A DNA stretch of 64,000 nucleotides from Plotosus lineatus (GCA_024760905.1 CM045731.1:53333501-53397500), one strand, 5' to 3'. Shown: positions 30,693 through 42,783, numbered from the stretch's first letter. Program-made: numbers and translations. The notes: a model not told the origin generated them from the sequence alone.

Positions 30693-33410
30693 GGTCGGGT
30701 GCAATGTGAGTTGGGTGGCAGCCAAAGGCATGGGTTCTGTCGGACCGATCCTCGGCTACTTACTCTGACTCTCGGGACATGGAATGCCACCTCTCTGGCG
30801 GGAAAGGAGCCTGATTTGGTACATGAGGTGGAGAGATACCGATTAGATATAGTCGGGCTCACCTCAACGCATAGCTTGGGCTCTGGAACCATCTATCTCG
30901 AGAGAGGCTGGACCTTCTTCTATTCTGGAGTTGCTCATGGGGAGAGGTGGCGAGGCGGTGTGGGTATTCTTGTTGTCCCCCGTCCCGGTGCCCAAATGTT
31001 GGTGTTCTCCCCGGTTGACAAAAGGGTAGCTGCCCTCCATCTTCGGGCGGGGGGACGGGTCCTGACTGTTATTTGTGCTTATGCACCAAATGACAGTTCA
31101 GAGTACCCACCCTTTTTAGAGTCTTGGGGGGGGGGGTGTTGGAGAACGCTCCCTCGGGAGACTCACTCGTTGTCTTGGGAGACTTCAACACCCATGTGGG
31201 CAATGATAGTATGACCTGGAAGGGTGTGATTGGTAGGTACGGCGTCTCGTCTGAACCCGAATGCGGTTTCGTTGTTGGACTTCTGTGATTGTCACAGTTT
31301 GTCTATCACGAACACAATGTTCAAGCATAAGTGTGCCCATAAGTGCACTTGGCACCAGGACACCCTAGGTCGCAATTCGATGATTGACTTTGTAGTCGTG
31401 TCATCGGACTTGCAACCATATGTTCTGGACACTCGGGTGAAGAGAGGAGCTGAGCTGTCTACCGATCACTACCTGGTGGTGAGTTGCCTTTCAGACCTGG
31501 CAGGCCCAAGCGTGTAATCTATCTGGTTTTATTAGCCTGTGGGACTCCCGAGGCAGAAAACGGGTACTGACAGGCCAAACGTGCTGCAGCCGAGGCTGTC
31601 GCAGATGCAAAATCTCGGGCGTGGGAGGAGTTCGGTGAGGGCCTAGAGAGTGATTATCGGTTGACCTCAAAAAGGTTCTGGACCACCATCTTTAGGATGG
31701 ACCTGTACCGCCTTAGGAAGGGGAAGCAGTTCTTCACAAACACTGTTTACAGTGGAGGTGGGGAGCTGCTTACTTTGACTAGGGATGTCGTCGAGAGGTG
31801 GACGGAATACTTTGAGGACCTACTCAATCCCACCAACACGCCCTCCGTGGAAGTGGAAGACCCTGGAGGTTCGGGTGAGGGTCCGCCCATCATCGGAGTG
31901 GAGGTCACTGAGGTTGTCAAAACGCTCCTCGGTGGCCGAGCTCCGGGGTTGGACGAGATCCGCCCGGAATATCTCAGGGCTCTGGATGTTGTAGGACTGT
32001 CTTGGTTGACATGTCTCTGCAACATCGCGTGGTCATCAGGGGCTGTACCTCTGGATTGGCAAACTGGGGTGGTGGTCCCAATTTTTAAGAAGGGGGACCG
32101 GAGGGTGTGTTCCAATTATCGGGGAATTACACTCCTTAGCCTACCTGGGAAAGTCTATGCAGGGAGATAGAGAGGAGGATCCGACCGATAGTTGAACCTC
32201 GGATTCAGGAGGAACAATGTGGTTTTCGTCCTGGCCGCAGCACTCTTGACCAACTCTATACGCTCCACAGGATTCTGGAGGGGGCATGGAGGTTTGCCCA
32301 ATCCGTCCACATGTGCTTTGTGGATTTGGAGAAGGCTTTTGTGTCCCTCGAACGATCTTGTGGGGCGTGCTCCGAGAGTACGGCGTTCCGGACCCGTTGA
32401 TACGAGCTATTCGGTCGCTGTATCACCGGAGCCAGAGTTTGGTCCGTATTGGTAACAGCAGGTCGAATTCGTTTCTGGTGGGAGTTGGAGTCTGCCAAGG
32501 CTGTCCTTTGTCACCGATTCTGTTCATAATTTTTATGGACAGAATTTCTAGGCGCAGTCGAGGCGATGAGGGGTTCTGGTTTGGTGGCCATCGGATCTCG
32601 TCTCTGCTTTTTGCGGATGATGTTGTCCTTTTGGCTTCATCAAGTCGGGCCCTCCAGCTCTCATTGGAGTGATTCGCAGCCAAGTGCGAAGCAGCCGGGT
32701 TGAAGATCAGTACCTCCAAGTCTTAGGCCATGGTTCTCAGTCGGACAATGGTGGAATACACCCTCCGGGTCGGGAATGAGGTCCTGCCCCAAGTGGAGTA
32801 GTTTAAGTATCTTGGGGTCTTGTTCATGAGTGAGGGAAGGATGGAGTGAGAGCTCGACAGACGGATCGCTGCAGCCTCTGCTGTTAAGCGGTGCCTGTAC
32901 CGGTCCGTCGTGGTGAAGAAGGAGCTGAGCTGCAAGGCGAAGCTCTCAATTTACCAGTCGATGTACGTTCCAACCCTCACCTATGGTCACGAGCTTTGGG
33001 TAATGACTGAAAGAACAAGATCACGGATACAAGCGGCTGAAATGAGCTTCCTTCGCCGGGTGGCGGGGTTCTCCCTTAGAGATAAGGTGAGAAGCTCCAC
33101 CATCCGGGGAGAGCTCGGAGTAGAGCCACTGCTCCTCTGCATTGAGAGGGGCCAGTTGCGGTGGCTCGGGCATCTGGTCAGAATGCCCCCCCGGACGCCT
33201 CCCTGGTGTGGTGTTTCGGGCATGTCCAACCGGGAAGAGACCCCGGGGTCGACCTAGAACACATTGGAGGGACTATGTCTCTCGGCTTGTCTGGGACCGC
33301 CTCGGTGTCCCCCTGGGAGAGTTGGAAGAAGTGGCTCGGGAGAGGGACGTCTGGACCTCTTTGCTTAGGTTGCTGCCCCCGCAACCCGACCCTGGACTAA
33401 GCGGAAGATG
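30693..33410 (+). pseudogene. Rex3 copy 2 polyprotein, disabled
   Basis: Endonuclease motifs [20 protein letters not shown] and [10 protein letters not shown] appear with the same -1 frame change at a G run (31126-31136) as copy 1. After the 263-bp deletion the RT region shows [28 protein letters not shown] and FADDVVLLA (motif C canonical here). Further lesions: a frameshift near 32165, deletion within motif A near 32340, and stops near 32669, 32723, 32799 and 32847. The C-terminal [11 protein letters not shown] region is shifted near 33190. Confidence 0.88.
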
Positions 33411-33424
33411 ATAATGATGAAATA

Positions 33425-33468
<44 letters not shown>

Positions 33469-33469
33469 T

Positions 33470-33765
33470 TGGACATGTACAGAGGAGGGATTGTGAGTAT
33501 ATTGGTAGTAGGACGCTGAGGTTGGAACTACCAGGTAGAAGGCCTAGAGGAAGACCAAAGAGAAGATTTATGGATGTGGTGAATGAGGACATGAAGGTAG
33601 TTGGAGTAAGAGTAGAAGATGTAGAGGACAGGGTGAGATGGAGGCAGATGATTCACTGTGGCGACCCCTGAAGATAAGATAAGATACAGCTTTATTAATC
33701 TCACAATGGAGAAATTCACTGTTACAGGCTCTTGAGGCTGAAAAGAAAAGAAGAAGAAGATATAC
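33470..33765 (+). mobile_element. RTE-X-like LINE 3' end with short insertion
   Basis: Encodes the C-terminal tail GHVQRRDCEYIG, LELPGRRPRGRPKRRFMDVV and DRVRWRQMIHCGDP, then stop. After 'ggcgacccctga' a foreign segment of about 65 bp ('aagataagataagatacagc', 'tttattaatctcacaatgg') interrupts, and the usual tail 'ggctgaaaagaaaagaag' resumes at 33738. The sequence encoding QMIHCGDP is the piece shared with the S-R SINE tails. Confidence 0.85.
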
Positions 33766-33787
33766 TGTACTGTATATACTTTATTGT

Positions 33788-34136
33788 CTGTCTTCCTTTT
33801 GGCTTTTTCCCTTTTACTCGGGAGTCGCCACAGCGAATCATCTGATTCGCACGTTTGATTTGGCAGAGGTTTTTACGTCGGATGCCCTTCCTGACACAAC
33901 CCTTTTAGCAAGGGACAGAAACACGCTGACGACTTTGCAGCCTACTCTTTATGAAGGTCAGCAATGGTTCTTTTACATGCCTCTCACCATAGACAGTGAG
34001 AGACATGGCCCGCCTTTGATAACCCAGTTAGCTGCACTGGGGGGGACAGTGACAACCTTGTGGAGAGTGGGACTCGAACCCCCAACCTTTGGCTCAGCGA
34101 TCCAGCACCCTATACCACTAGACCACCACTGCCCCT
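33788..34136 (-). mobile_element. tRNA-headed SINE, family S-R, near complete
   Basis: Inverted full-length copy with clean head ('gggactcgaacccccaacct', 'taccactagaccaccactgc') and RTE-X-type tail. Confidence 0.93.
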
Positions 34137-34731
34137 AACTGTATATACTTTATTATCCTGTATATATAAGTATACATAGAGAGCGAGAGAGAGCGAGAGA
34201 GAGAGAGAGAGAGAGATGGTAGAACAAACTGAACTCTTTTTCATCTTTTCAATGCATGATTAAGGTTTATTAGACATGCAATTACTTCCAGCTATAATAC
34301 CCTGACATAAGTGAGACATTCCTTATAATTGGTTATTTGTTGTCGCAAAGCAGTCTTCACAACAGTGTCACGCTTCGCATCATTCTACACTTCATCAAAT
34401 CTTCTTCCACATGAACACCCTGAACATTTGCACAATCAAAAACCATCAATACCTGGATCTCGTTCTTGCAGAGGCTCTGTGTAGAGTACACTCTCCCTTT
34501 TGTATTGATAGGTTATATTCAAGAATTACTGCAATCAGCATAGCGGCTAAGTGATGAGCGCAGGAGCAACAAAGGCAATAGTACTGAGGGAACAGTCAGG
34601 TAACATTGTTTAAACTGTGCTCTGTGAACCCGGCTCACCTTCATTCAGTCGTCTTATCATTCGCTTTACTGATCTAAACCCAGCATGGATTAAAAAAAAG
34701 GGGAAAAAAGAGACAGACAGACAGACAGACA

Positions 34732-34770
<39 letters not shown>

Positions 34771-35074
34771 TTTGAGACAGAAAAAAGAGCGCAATCTTCA
34801 TCCTGAGTCTGCTCCATCTCATTAGTGGGAGATTCATTGTGCTAAATATGCCCCATAACACCATTACCTTCCCTTTCACAACCCCCCACACACACCCACA
34901 CAAATATGTGTAAGCTGGTATAAATGTGCTTCCAAAAAAAAAAAATCAGTGCAGAATTCCATTTCTAGAATCAAGATCAGATTATGAGCTGTTAAATAAA
35001 TGTGGATTCTTTTGTATTTTGGTGGAAGTAAAAAACTAAACAAAACAGTGCAGCAGAAACCAACAGCTGTAATA
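34137..35074. other. Intergenic, microsatellites only
   Basis: (GA)n at about 34178-34215, and a compound (GACA)n(CA)n at 34711-34768. No coding support elsewhere. Confidence 0.5.
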
Positions 35075-35335
35075 AAAAATCGACTCTGAGCGAGGGCAGA
35101 GTACACCCTGGACAGTTAGCCAGGCCATTGCAGGGCAGAAACACGCTGACTGCTATGCAATTACTCTTGATGCAAGTCTGCAATGGTTCTTTTACATGAA
35201 CCTCTTACCATAAACAGTGAGAGACATGGCTGGCCTTTGGTAACCAAGTTAGCTAACACTCATTGACAGTGGATCTTGAACCCCCAACCTTGGGATAGGT
35301 AATCCAGCACCTTACCACCAGGCCACCACTGCCCA
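35075..35335 (-). mobile_element. Composite SINE: S-R head/body with V-SINE tail
   Basis: Inverted copy. Read minus, the S-R head and body run to the 'agcgtgtttctg' segment; at that point the sequence becomes 'ccctgcaatggcctgg' and the V-SINE-like tail instead of the RTE-X tail. The same junction is seen at 40725-41062, 44090-44340 and 50213-50560. Confidence 0.8.
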
Positions 35336-35343
35336 CACTTTGC

Positions 35344-37449
35344 TTTTCATCATAATCATCATTATCATCATCATCTTCTTCTTCTTCTGCTTAGTCTGGG
35401 GTCGGGTCACAGGGGCAGCAGCCTAAGCAATGAAGTCCAGATGTTCCTCTCCCCAGCCACTTCCTCCAGGTTTTCCAAGGGGACACCGAGACGTTCCCAG
35501 ACCAGCCGAAAGACATAATCCCCCCAGCGTGTTCTAGGTCGACCCTGGGGTTTCTTCCCGGTTGGACATGCCTGAAACACCATACTAGGGAGGCATTAAG
35601 GAGGCACACTAACCACATGCCCGAGACACCTCAACTGGCTCTTCTCAATGCGGAGGAGCAGCGGTTCTACTCCAAGCTCCCCTTGGATGGTTGCACTTCT
35701 CACCTTATTTCTAAGGGAGAGCCCCACCACTTGGGGAAGGAAGCTCATTTCAGCTGCTTGTATCCACGATCTTGTTCTTTTCGTCACTACCCAAAGTTCC
35801 TGACCATAGGTGAGGGTCGGAACATAGATCAACTGTTAAATTGAGAGCTTTGCCTTGCAGCTCAGCTCCCTCTTCACCCTGACAGACCGGTACAGGCTCT
35901 GCTTTATAGCAGAGGCTGCAGCGATCTGCCTGTTGATGATCTCCCACTCCATCCTTCTTTCACGCATAAACAAGACCCCGAGATACTTGAACATCTCCAC
36001 TTGGGGACCCCTCAGTGCCTCGGCTGCACCTAGAAATTCTACCCATAAAAATCATGAACAGAATCGGTGACAAAGGACAGCCTTGGCGGACTCCAACCCT
36101 CACCAGAAATGATTTCGACCTGTTGTTCTCAATGCAGACCAAGCTGTGGCTCTGGTGATACAGCGATTGAATGGCCCGTAGCAACGGGTCCTGAATGCCA
36201 TACTCCCAGAGCACGCCCCACAAGATAACCCGAGAGACTTGGGAGAAAGCCTTCTCCAAATCCATAAAACACATGGACAGATTGGGCAAACTCCCACGCC
36301 CCATTCAGGATCCTGTAGCGATTGTAGAGTCGGTCGAGAGTGCTGCTGCCAGAACGAAAACCATTGTTCCTCCTGAATTCAAGGTTCAGCTATCGGTCGG
36401 ATCCCTCACTCCAGCACTCCTGCATAGACTTTCCCAGGTATTCTGAAGAGTGTGATTCCACAATAATTGGAACACACCCTCCGGTCTCCCTTTGTTTTTA
36501 AAAATGGGAACTACCATCTCAATTTGCCAATCCAGAGGTACAGCTCCTGGTGACTATGTGGTGTTGCAGAGACATGTCAACTAAGACAGTCCTGCAACAT
36601 CCAGAGCCCTGAGATATTCAGGGCGGATCTCATCCACCCCTGGAGCCTGATTACCAAGAGAACTCAGCTCTCGATGGAACAGTGGTGTCCTGGTGGTAAA
36701 GGGTGCTGGATCACTGTTCCTAAGGTTGGGGGTTCGAGTCCCACTCTCTACAAGGTTGTCACTGTCCCCCTAGTGCAGCTAACTGGATGATCAAAGGTCG
36801 GCCATGTCTCTCACTGTCTATGCGGAGAGAACGTAAATAAAACATTCCTGACTTTCGTAAAGAGTAGCTGCCTAGCCGTCAGCGTGTTTCTGTCCCTTGC
36901 TAAAAGGGTTGTGTTAGGAAGGGCATCTGACATAAAATCCTATGCCAAATCAAACATGTGAATCAGATGATTCTCTGTGGCAATCCCTGAAAAAAGGGAA
37001 AAAGCCGAAAGGAAAAGAAGAACTGACATCAGCTGTAGTGATGGGCGGAACCCCACCCAAACAGAGGGCATGTTGGTGGGATTGAAGAGGTCCTCGAAGT
37101 ATTCCTTCCACCACCCCACAACATCCCAAGTCGAGGTGAGCAGCTCCACACTTTCACTGTAAACAATATTTGTGGAGAACTGCTTTTTCCTCCTGAGGCA
37201 TCGAATGGTGCTCCAGAACCTTTTTGAGGCCAACCGATAATCGCTCTCCAGGTCCTCACCAAACTCCTCCCACTCTCAAGATTTTGCATCGATGACAGCT
37301 TGGACTGCAGCAGATTTGGCCTGCCGGTAAGTGTCTGCTCTGTCGGGAGTCCCACAGGCCAAGACCCGATAGGCCTCCTTTTTCAGCTGGACGCCCCCCC
37401 TTCACCCCAGGTGTCCACCACTGGGTCCGGGGGTTACTGCCACGATAGA
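35344..37449 (-). mobile_element. Rex3-like LINE, copy 3, old, inverted, 5'-truncated
   Basis: Minus-strand reading gives the Rex3 C-terminus ([25 protein letters not shown]), motif B ([17 protein letters not shown]) and motif A (CFMDLEKAFSQVSR), with a long degenerate 'catcatcatcttcttctt' repeat at its 3' end (35350-35390). Many stops and shifts. Between 36681 and 37020 an S-R SINE has inserted. The 5' end is lost near 37449. Confidence 0.88.
36681..37020 (+). mobile_element. tRNA-headed SINE, family S-R, nested in Rex3 copy 3
   Basis: Head 'ggtggtaaagggtgctgg', box B-like 'gggggttcgagtcccac', body, and tail 'cagatgattctctgtggcaa' plus 'aaagccgaaaggaaaagaag'. Its insertion inside Rex3 copy 3 dates it as younger than that LINE. 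Confidence 0.9.
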
Positions 37450-37534
37450 CAGAGATTTTACTTTTCAATAAATTTTCATTTTAAAACCCCAAAAGTGATT
37501 ACAAAGATTAACTTTACCATACCAAAGAGCATGC

Positions 37535-37538
<4 letters not shown>

Positions 37539-37569
<31 letters not shown>

Positions 37570-37740
37570 CACAAAACAATAACTAACACAAACAAACAAA
37601 AACTAATAAAACAATGAAACAACAAGACAACAACAATAACAATGACAAAACAAAATGTCAATGATAACAACAATAATGACAACAAGAACAATAATAATTA
37701 TGACAATAACAATAATATTAACAAAAACAACAACAAAAAA
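37539..37740. repeat. (AAT)n and degenerate A/C-rich simple sequence
   Basis: Perfect AAT units at 37539-37570 followed by about 170 bp of AAC/AAT/ACA-rich sequence almost without G. Confidence 0.85.
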
Positions 37741-38134
37741 TAATACTAATGGGGAGACTGACAGAGAGAAAGCGAGATAGAGAGGCAAAGAGAGAGACAG
37801 ACATACACAGAGATATTTTCTCAGTTTATTTACAGATGGCTCAACTATAGGTTCCGTCAACTCATCACCTGCTACACTGTTCATCAACATAACTTGCTGT
37901 GCTGAAGGTCGCTGCTCTGAGCGTTGCCTCAAAGTGTTAACTGGATGCAATCAGGAACAACTTTGTGGGTCAAAATTGTTCTGCAGCCCCCCTCACTGGA
38001 CACCATAATATAACATAATATAAACACAGCAAAGTACAACATACAAAACTCCCTCGGAAACCGCAATATCCCAAAACAAATCATAACAACCCCCCCCCAC
38101 ACACAAAGAAATAAATATTAACCTAAGGTAAACA
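37741..38134. other. Intergenic unique sequence
   Basis: A GA-rich stretch (37750-37800) and a C run (38088-38097); no gene recognised. Confidence 0.45.
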
Positions 38135-38450
38135 AAAGAGGGCGGCATAGCTGTTAACACTTCAGCGCCACAGCAAGAAGGTTCGACTTTTGATTCCCGG
38201 GCCCGACAAGGGTGTGGGGTTTTCATGTTCTTTGCTTTGATCCAATCTAAAGATCTACACATATATTTAGATGTGCACTGTTCCAAATTACCCAGAGGAG
38301 TTTCAATGGTTATGTGTGGGTTAGCCCTACGATGGACAGGCGCTGTTCATTATGTACTCTGTCTTTACCCAGAGTTTTCTGAGATCGGCTCCAGTGTCCC
38401 TGTGACCCGAACAAACAATAAAGTTATTCAGTGAATGAATGAATGAATGA
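38135..38450 (+). repeat. V-SINE-like repeat, diverged
   Basis: Head ('gttaacacttcagcgccaca'), box B region ('ttttgattcccgggcc'), tail ('cgatggacaggcgctgttca', 'tgagatcggctccag') and a terminal (GAAT)n. Confidence 0.72.
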
Positions 38451-39589
38451 ATACCACAAATGTGATACACCAGTGTTGCTCTATTCAGGCCTTTCAGTAT
38501 CCTCCAGTTCCCCCAAAACATGATAATAGAGAATTGGGTACTTCAAAGCACCCATTCAGGGTGATGATATGAGTGTAAGTGACCTAGCATGTTCATGTCT
38601 AACAGCCCAGAGCCGGTCATCATATCCACTGCAGCTGAAGCAAACAGATTAAAACGAGAAGCTGGATACACCAACCCAGGATGCTTTCCTGTGTTACCAT
38701 TACATTTGCCATTACATTTACCATTCCTGTTTTGTTCAGACAGCAGTCCTTTACAGTGTTAAAATATTTAATACAAAGATTAATAAACAATGTAGATATT
38801 TGTTTTAGAAACAGGATCATGGAATGGCCCATAACTTTATTTATTATTATATATTACATCTTATACTAACCCTCATCTTCAATCCTTTGCACAGTGATAG
38901 CTTATAGTTTATTGCATGATCACCACTAGGTGGCAGCAGTGATCGATCATTCAACGGAAAATTGACATCTCTGCTCTTAAATTTTAAAACATACTGTACT
39001 TTTATGCGAAGATGGACCTTTCAGATTAATTTAAAATATTTGCATATTGTGTAAATAATTAATGTCCTATATTTATTGTATTTTCACAAATAGTTTTGTT
39101 TTTGAAACTTGAAACTATTTTGAAAGGGAAAACAACTGAATGTGTAAGACTGAACAGAAATGAAACTAATTTCCGGTGGGAAAACTATAAACTATAAATA
39201 TAAACTTATTGAATCCAGTCAATAATTTTGATTTTATATAACTAGCAAATTTTAAATACTTTCCCGAAGGTCTCTGTGAAATTAATCTCATTTATTAATT
39301 TATACATACATTTATACATATATACATGTATTTGTTTGTTAATTTATTATTTATTTATTAGTTTGTTTATGCACTCCACCTATTTGTTTATTAATGTATT
39401 TATTTGTTTATTTTATCTTTGATTTATTGATCTTGTTTGTTTATTCATTCGTTAGTTTGATTATTCTTTTGTATTTTGAAAAGTATTTTCGCAGCGCTAT
39501 AAAGGTATACAGTAATCCGAAAATGTAGGTTTCAACAGATTTCTGGTGTATTTATTTATTTATTTTATTTTATTTTATTTTACCTGTCC
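38451..39589. other. Intergenic, upstream of map7
   Basis: Mostly unique and A/T-rich, with TTTA/TTTG-type simple sequence at 39290-39590. The CTCF-type motif lies at 38933. Confidence 0.5.
38933..38947 (+). promoter_or_regulatory. CTCF core motif, perfect consensus match
   Basis: CCACTAGGTGGCAGC matches every position of the CTCF core CCASYAGRKGGCRSY. It lies about 720 bp upstream of map7 exon 1 and between the divergently transcribed ppp1r14c and map7 promoters, where an insulator would be plausible. Occupancy is inferred only. Confidence 0.6.
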
Positions 39590-39662
39590 ACTAGGCGCGC
39601 GCGGCTCCAATGACCGGCTCTGTGCTCCCGCTCCGTAATCCTTTCCCGTGACGTCGCGAGAA
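39590..39662 (+). promoter_or_regulatory. map7: map7 proximal promoter / 5' UTR
   Basis: CpG-rich stretch with a CCAAT (39607-39611), a CRE-like TGACGTCG (39649-39656) and a YY1-like AAATGGCGG that overlaps the start codon. No TATA box. Confidence 0.55.
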
Positions 39663-39708
39663 ATGGCGGAGCTCGAGGAAAGCGACGTCTGTCGGAGTTC
39701 CAGTCAAG
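39663..39708 (+). CDS. map7: map7 exon 1
   Basis: Encodes MAELEESDVCRSSSQ plus the first base of the next codon, then donor 'gtgagg'. MAEL is how the human MAP7 protein also begins. The phase (one leftover G) joins exon 2 at 56144 to give ...SSSQ-DTDSHLRG, matching the family's short N-terminal region ahead of the microtubule-binding coiled coil. Intron 1 is 16.4 kb. MAP7 (ensconsin) binds microtubules through its N-terminal basic coiled coil and recruits kinesin-1 through a C-terminal domain encoded beyond the window. Confidence 0.85.
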
Positions 39709-40724
39709 GTGAGGACGATTGAACGGAAAACAGTTTTAAAATTGTGTTTACAGTAAGAACAGAACCTTAAAGCGGTTGTAAAGGAGGATTTTTTTAAAAG
39801 TATCAAGTGAATTTATTTATTTATTTATATGTAGAACATCGCAGGCGCGCGAGCCGGTCGGTCACCGGAACCGGATTAGACCATAAAGAGATTATTATAA
39901 CCGTGGATTTCACTATATTTCACTTTAAGTGCACTTTATAACCACTTTCCACTACAATGCAAGCTTATTTTAACAAAGCAGGAAGCTACATCCGGGTTTT
40001 TTTTTTTTTTTGCGCGCGCCTTGAAACACCTGTTTGAGTTTATTTATTTTCGAGACACTGAGAGGAAACTGTGACATGACAGAAAACACAGGAGACGGGT
40101 CAAATTTCTGTGGTATTAAACCGTAAAACAGGGTAAAAACTACTTTAAGACTTATTCGAGCGTATAATATTTTACACTTGGGCTGATTTGTTTAACTTCC
40201 GGTGTCCGTGCACCTGCTTTAAGCTTCCAATCAAGCGCAAGCCTCGGTGTTGTTGAATCATTGTGTCGGAGTCAAATAATCAGAACCGACCCGATGATTC
40301 ATTTCTAGTCGCCATGGAAATGGGTGTTTGCAGGCTTTTTGCGCGACTCTGTTGGTCCTGCAGACACAAACAAATAACACCGTATAAGTAAAAATCAAGT
40401 GTTTGTAGAAAGTCTTGTGCAGAATTATGAGTTTAGCCAGTCATTTAATAAACTAAACACATTTAAACTATTTACTGTATTCTGTAGATACCAGCTCAAT
40501 TTGCAATACAATTGAATGATCCCTGAATCCACTTGCCCCGCCCACTCTGAAGAAACTGGGCTATGCTGCCTTCAGGTTCTTTTCAGAAGTTTCAACTGAT
40601 GAGTTTCGAGATGGTGCTTCCACCAGAGAGAGTTTAAGTGGTTTAGCACAGGGATGCTTTTATTTATTGCTTTCACGCTTCAGTTTGTGCCTTCAACCTT
40701 TATTACTATTATTTATTTATTCAT
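39709..40724. other. map7 intron 1, 5' part
   Basis: GC-richer near the exon (39840-39880, 40000-40020) and then unremarkable. No other exon recognised. Confidence 0.5.
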
Positions 40725-41062
40725 TCATTAATTTTCTGAACCACTTAATCCTAATTAGGGTCGCGTGGAGGCCGGCGCCCATTTCAGTTGACTCTAGGCA
40801 GGGCTAGAGTATACCCTGGACAGCTCACCAGGCCATCGCAGGGCAGAAACAAGCTGACGGCTATGCAGCTCCTTTTGATGAAGGTCAGCAGTGGCGCCTT
40901 TACATGATCATCTCACCACAGACAGTGAGAGACATGGCCGACCTTTGATAACCCAGTTAGCTGCACTTGGGGAACAGCAGTGACAACCCGTTTTCAGTGG
41001 GGCTTGAACCCCCGACCTTAGGAATTGTAATCCAGCACTTTACCACTGGGTTACATTATTAT
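40725..41062 (-). mobile_element. Composite SINE: S-R head/body with V-SINE tail
   Basis: Inverted. The V-SINE-like tail ('cttaatcctaattagggtcg', 'taccctggacagctcaccag', 'gccatcgcaggg') passes straight into the S-R body at 'cagaaacaagctgacggc'. The S-R head is at 41000-41062 ('ggcttgaacccccgacctta'). Confidence 0.85.
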
Positions 41063-41537
41063 TATTTATTATTATTAATATTATTATTATTGAAAGGAAA
41101 AGAACATTAATGATATATTTGTATATTATATAATTACATTATATTTATTATTTCATTTATCAATTAATAAACTTTTGGTTGCTATGTATGCCCATATTTC
41201 AAAAACGACACGTTGGGGCCCAAAAAGTTATGGAAAAGGTCAGCCAGTTGTTTATTATAGCTAGGCAGTGGTTGGTGCGATTTTCCCTTTGGAGGTTTCT
41301 ATTTATTCATTCAGTGTCTTCCAAAACAAAATATTATTTAATCTTGCAACTACTATTACTACTTCTACTACTACTAATAATAAAACCACGCAGTCCTGGT
41401 TGAAGTTGAACTTGGAGGCATGACACTAAAATATGTTACACAGGAGCCCCATGTACATACACTAGAAATGTATTTAACTTGTTACTGATGGGCTGCAATA
41501 AATCAGCAGTCTGAACTGGGAAGACAGTTAGCCTCTG

Positions 41538-41581
<44 letters not shown>

Positions 41582-42728
41582 CCCTCTCCTATTTAATATA
41601 TTTCTTCATCCTGGTAAGAGAGTATCTGTAGTTAAATCTCTGCTTTCTCATTTAATACCATAAAACTCTAAGTTGTATTGAAATGCTGGGGCTGTCATGA
41701 AGTTGAATTGCTCTAAAAGAAAGGTTTATTTAAATAACAATAATAAAATAATTTATAAAAAAAAAAAAAAAAAAATCTTTTTTTTTTTTTTTTTTTTTTA
41801 AGTTAGAATTTTTTTTTTGCAATTCTCAGGCAGTTTAAAGAGTAAAGTTACTCTTAAAAAATCGGGGAAAAGATCAAAATTACTCAAGCCTGTGTGCTTA
41901 TTCTCTGAAGTGAGTGAGCGAGCAAGCACCTTTTACTTGGGTGTGGATATAGCTGCATGGTGGTTAAACTCCCTCTGTGGTTTGTTAGCAAGTGAGATGC
42001 TGACTTGCATAATCCCACCGCAGCATCATTCCATTTATGTCGACATATCCACCACAAAAAAAAAAAAATGAAGTGTGGGACATTTGATAGTTTCCTCATG
42101 ACAAACGGCATGTTAATCTTTGATTTTAACTGATGGCGAACATAACTGAACGCTTTATTAATGTCCTCAGTCACAGTGGTTGCTGAAGTAGGGAATGAGG
42201 TGTTTCCGAGCATACACACTTATAAGCTATCCAGAGTCTAATTCGTCCTTCATGGTGTTGGATGTTTAATCAACCAAAAGGTTGAAACTCCATATGGCAA
42301 ATGATGGACATTTGCTTGTTCAGTGGTTTATGGTTTTATGGCTGATGGCAGAATGAAAGATGTGAAAGGTGTATATGCAAATGATGAAATAAGTGTTTTA
42401 AAAAAAAATAAATGTGAAGACCATGATGCTAAATATTACAATAAAAAATTAAAGCACATGGTTTCATTTCTGGACATGTTACATTTCTGGCTTAATAGGT
42501 ATAGCCACAGAGTAACTATAATGGAGCTCAGAGAGTGAGACAGAGCCAAAAGTGATTGGTCCCTGGAGTGATTTTAGGCTATTGAACTAAATGTTTATTG
42601 CCGCTTTGCTTACATTGCATATTTATATTACACACACAACCTGGGAGGGATGTGTGAGTGTAAGAGGACCAGGACTTATTACCCCTATTATGGTTCAGCC
42701 TGTTTTAAGACACTGCCTGTCTTCTGTA

Positions 42729-42730
<2 letters not shown>
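41063..42730. other. map7 intron 1, no gene
   Basis: Simple repeats only: ATT-rich 41060-41095, (CT)n 41546-41580, A run then T run at 41757-41800. No coding support. Confidence 0.5.

Positions 42731-42732
<2 letters not shown>

Positions 42733-42783
<51 letters not shown>
42733..42783. repeat. (TA)n microsatellite
   Basis: Perfect TA repeat abutting the head of the SINE at 42793. Confidence 0.96.

Larger units (their letters stand above)
30336..33420 (+). mobile_element. Rex3-like LINE, copy 2, 5' complete
   Basis: Homologous to 3222-6228 but extends about 330 bp further 5', starting flush at the TA repeat. The endonuclease and RT regions are recognisable throughout. It has an internal deletion of about 263 bp relative to copy 1 near 31517 (loss of the region between the endonuclease and the RT linker) and several stop codons. 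The 3' end is 'gcggaagatgataatgatga'. Confidence 0.92.
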
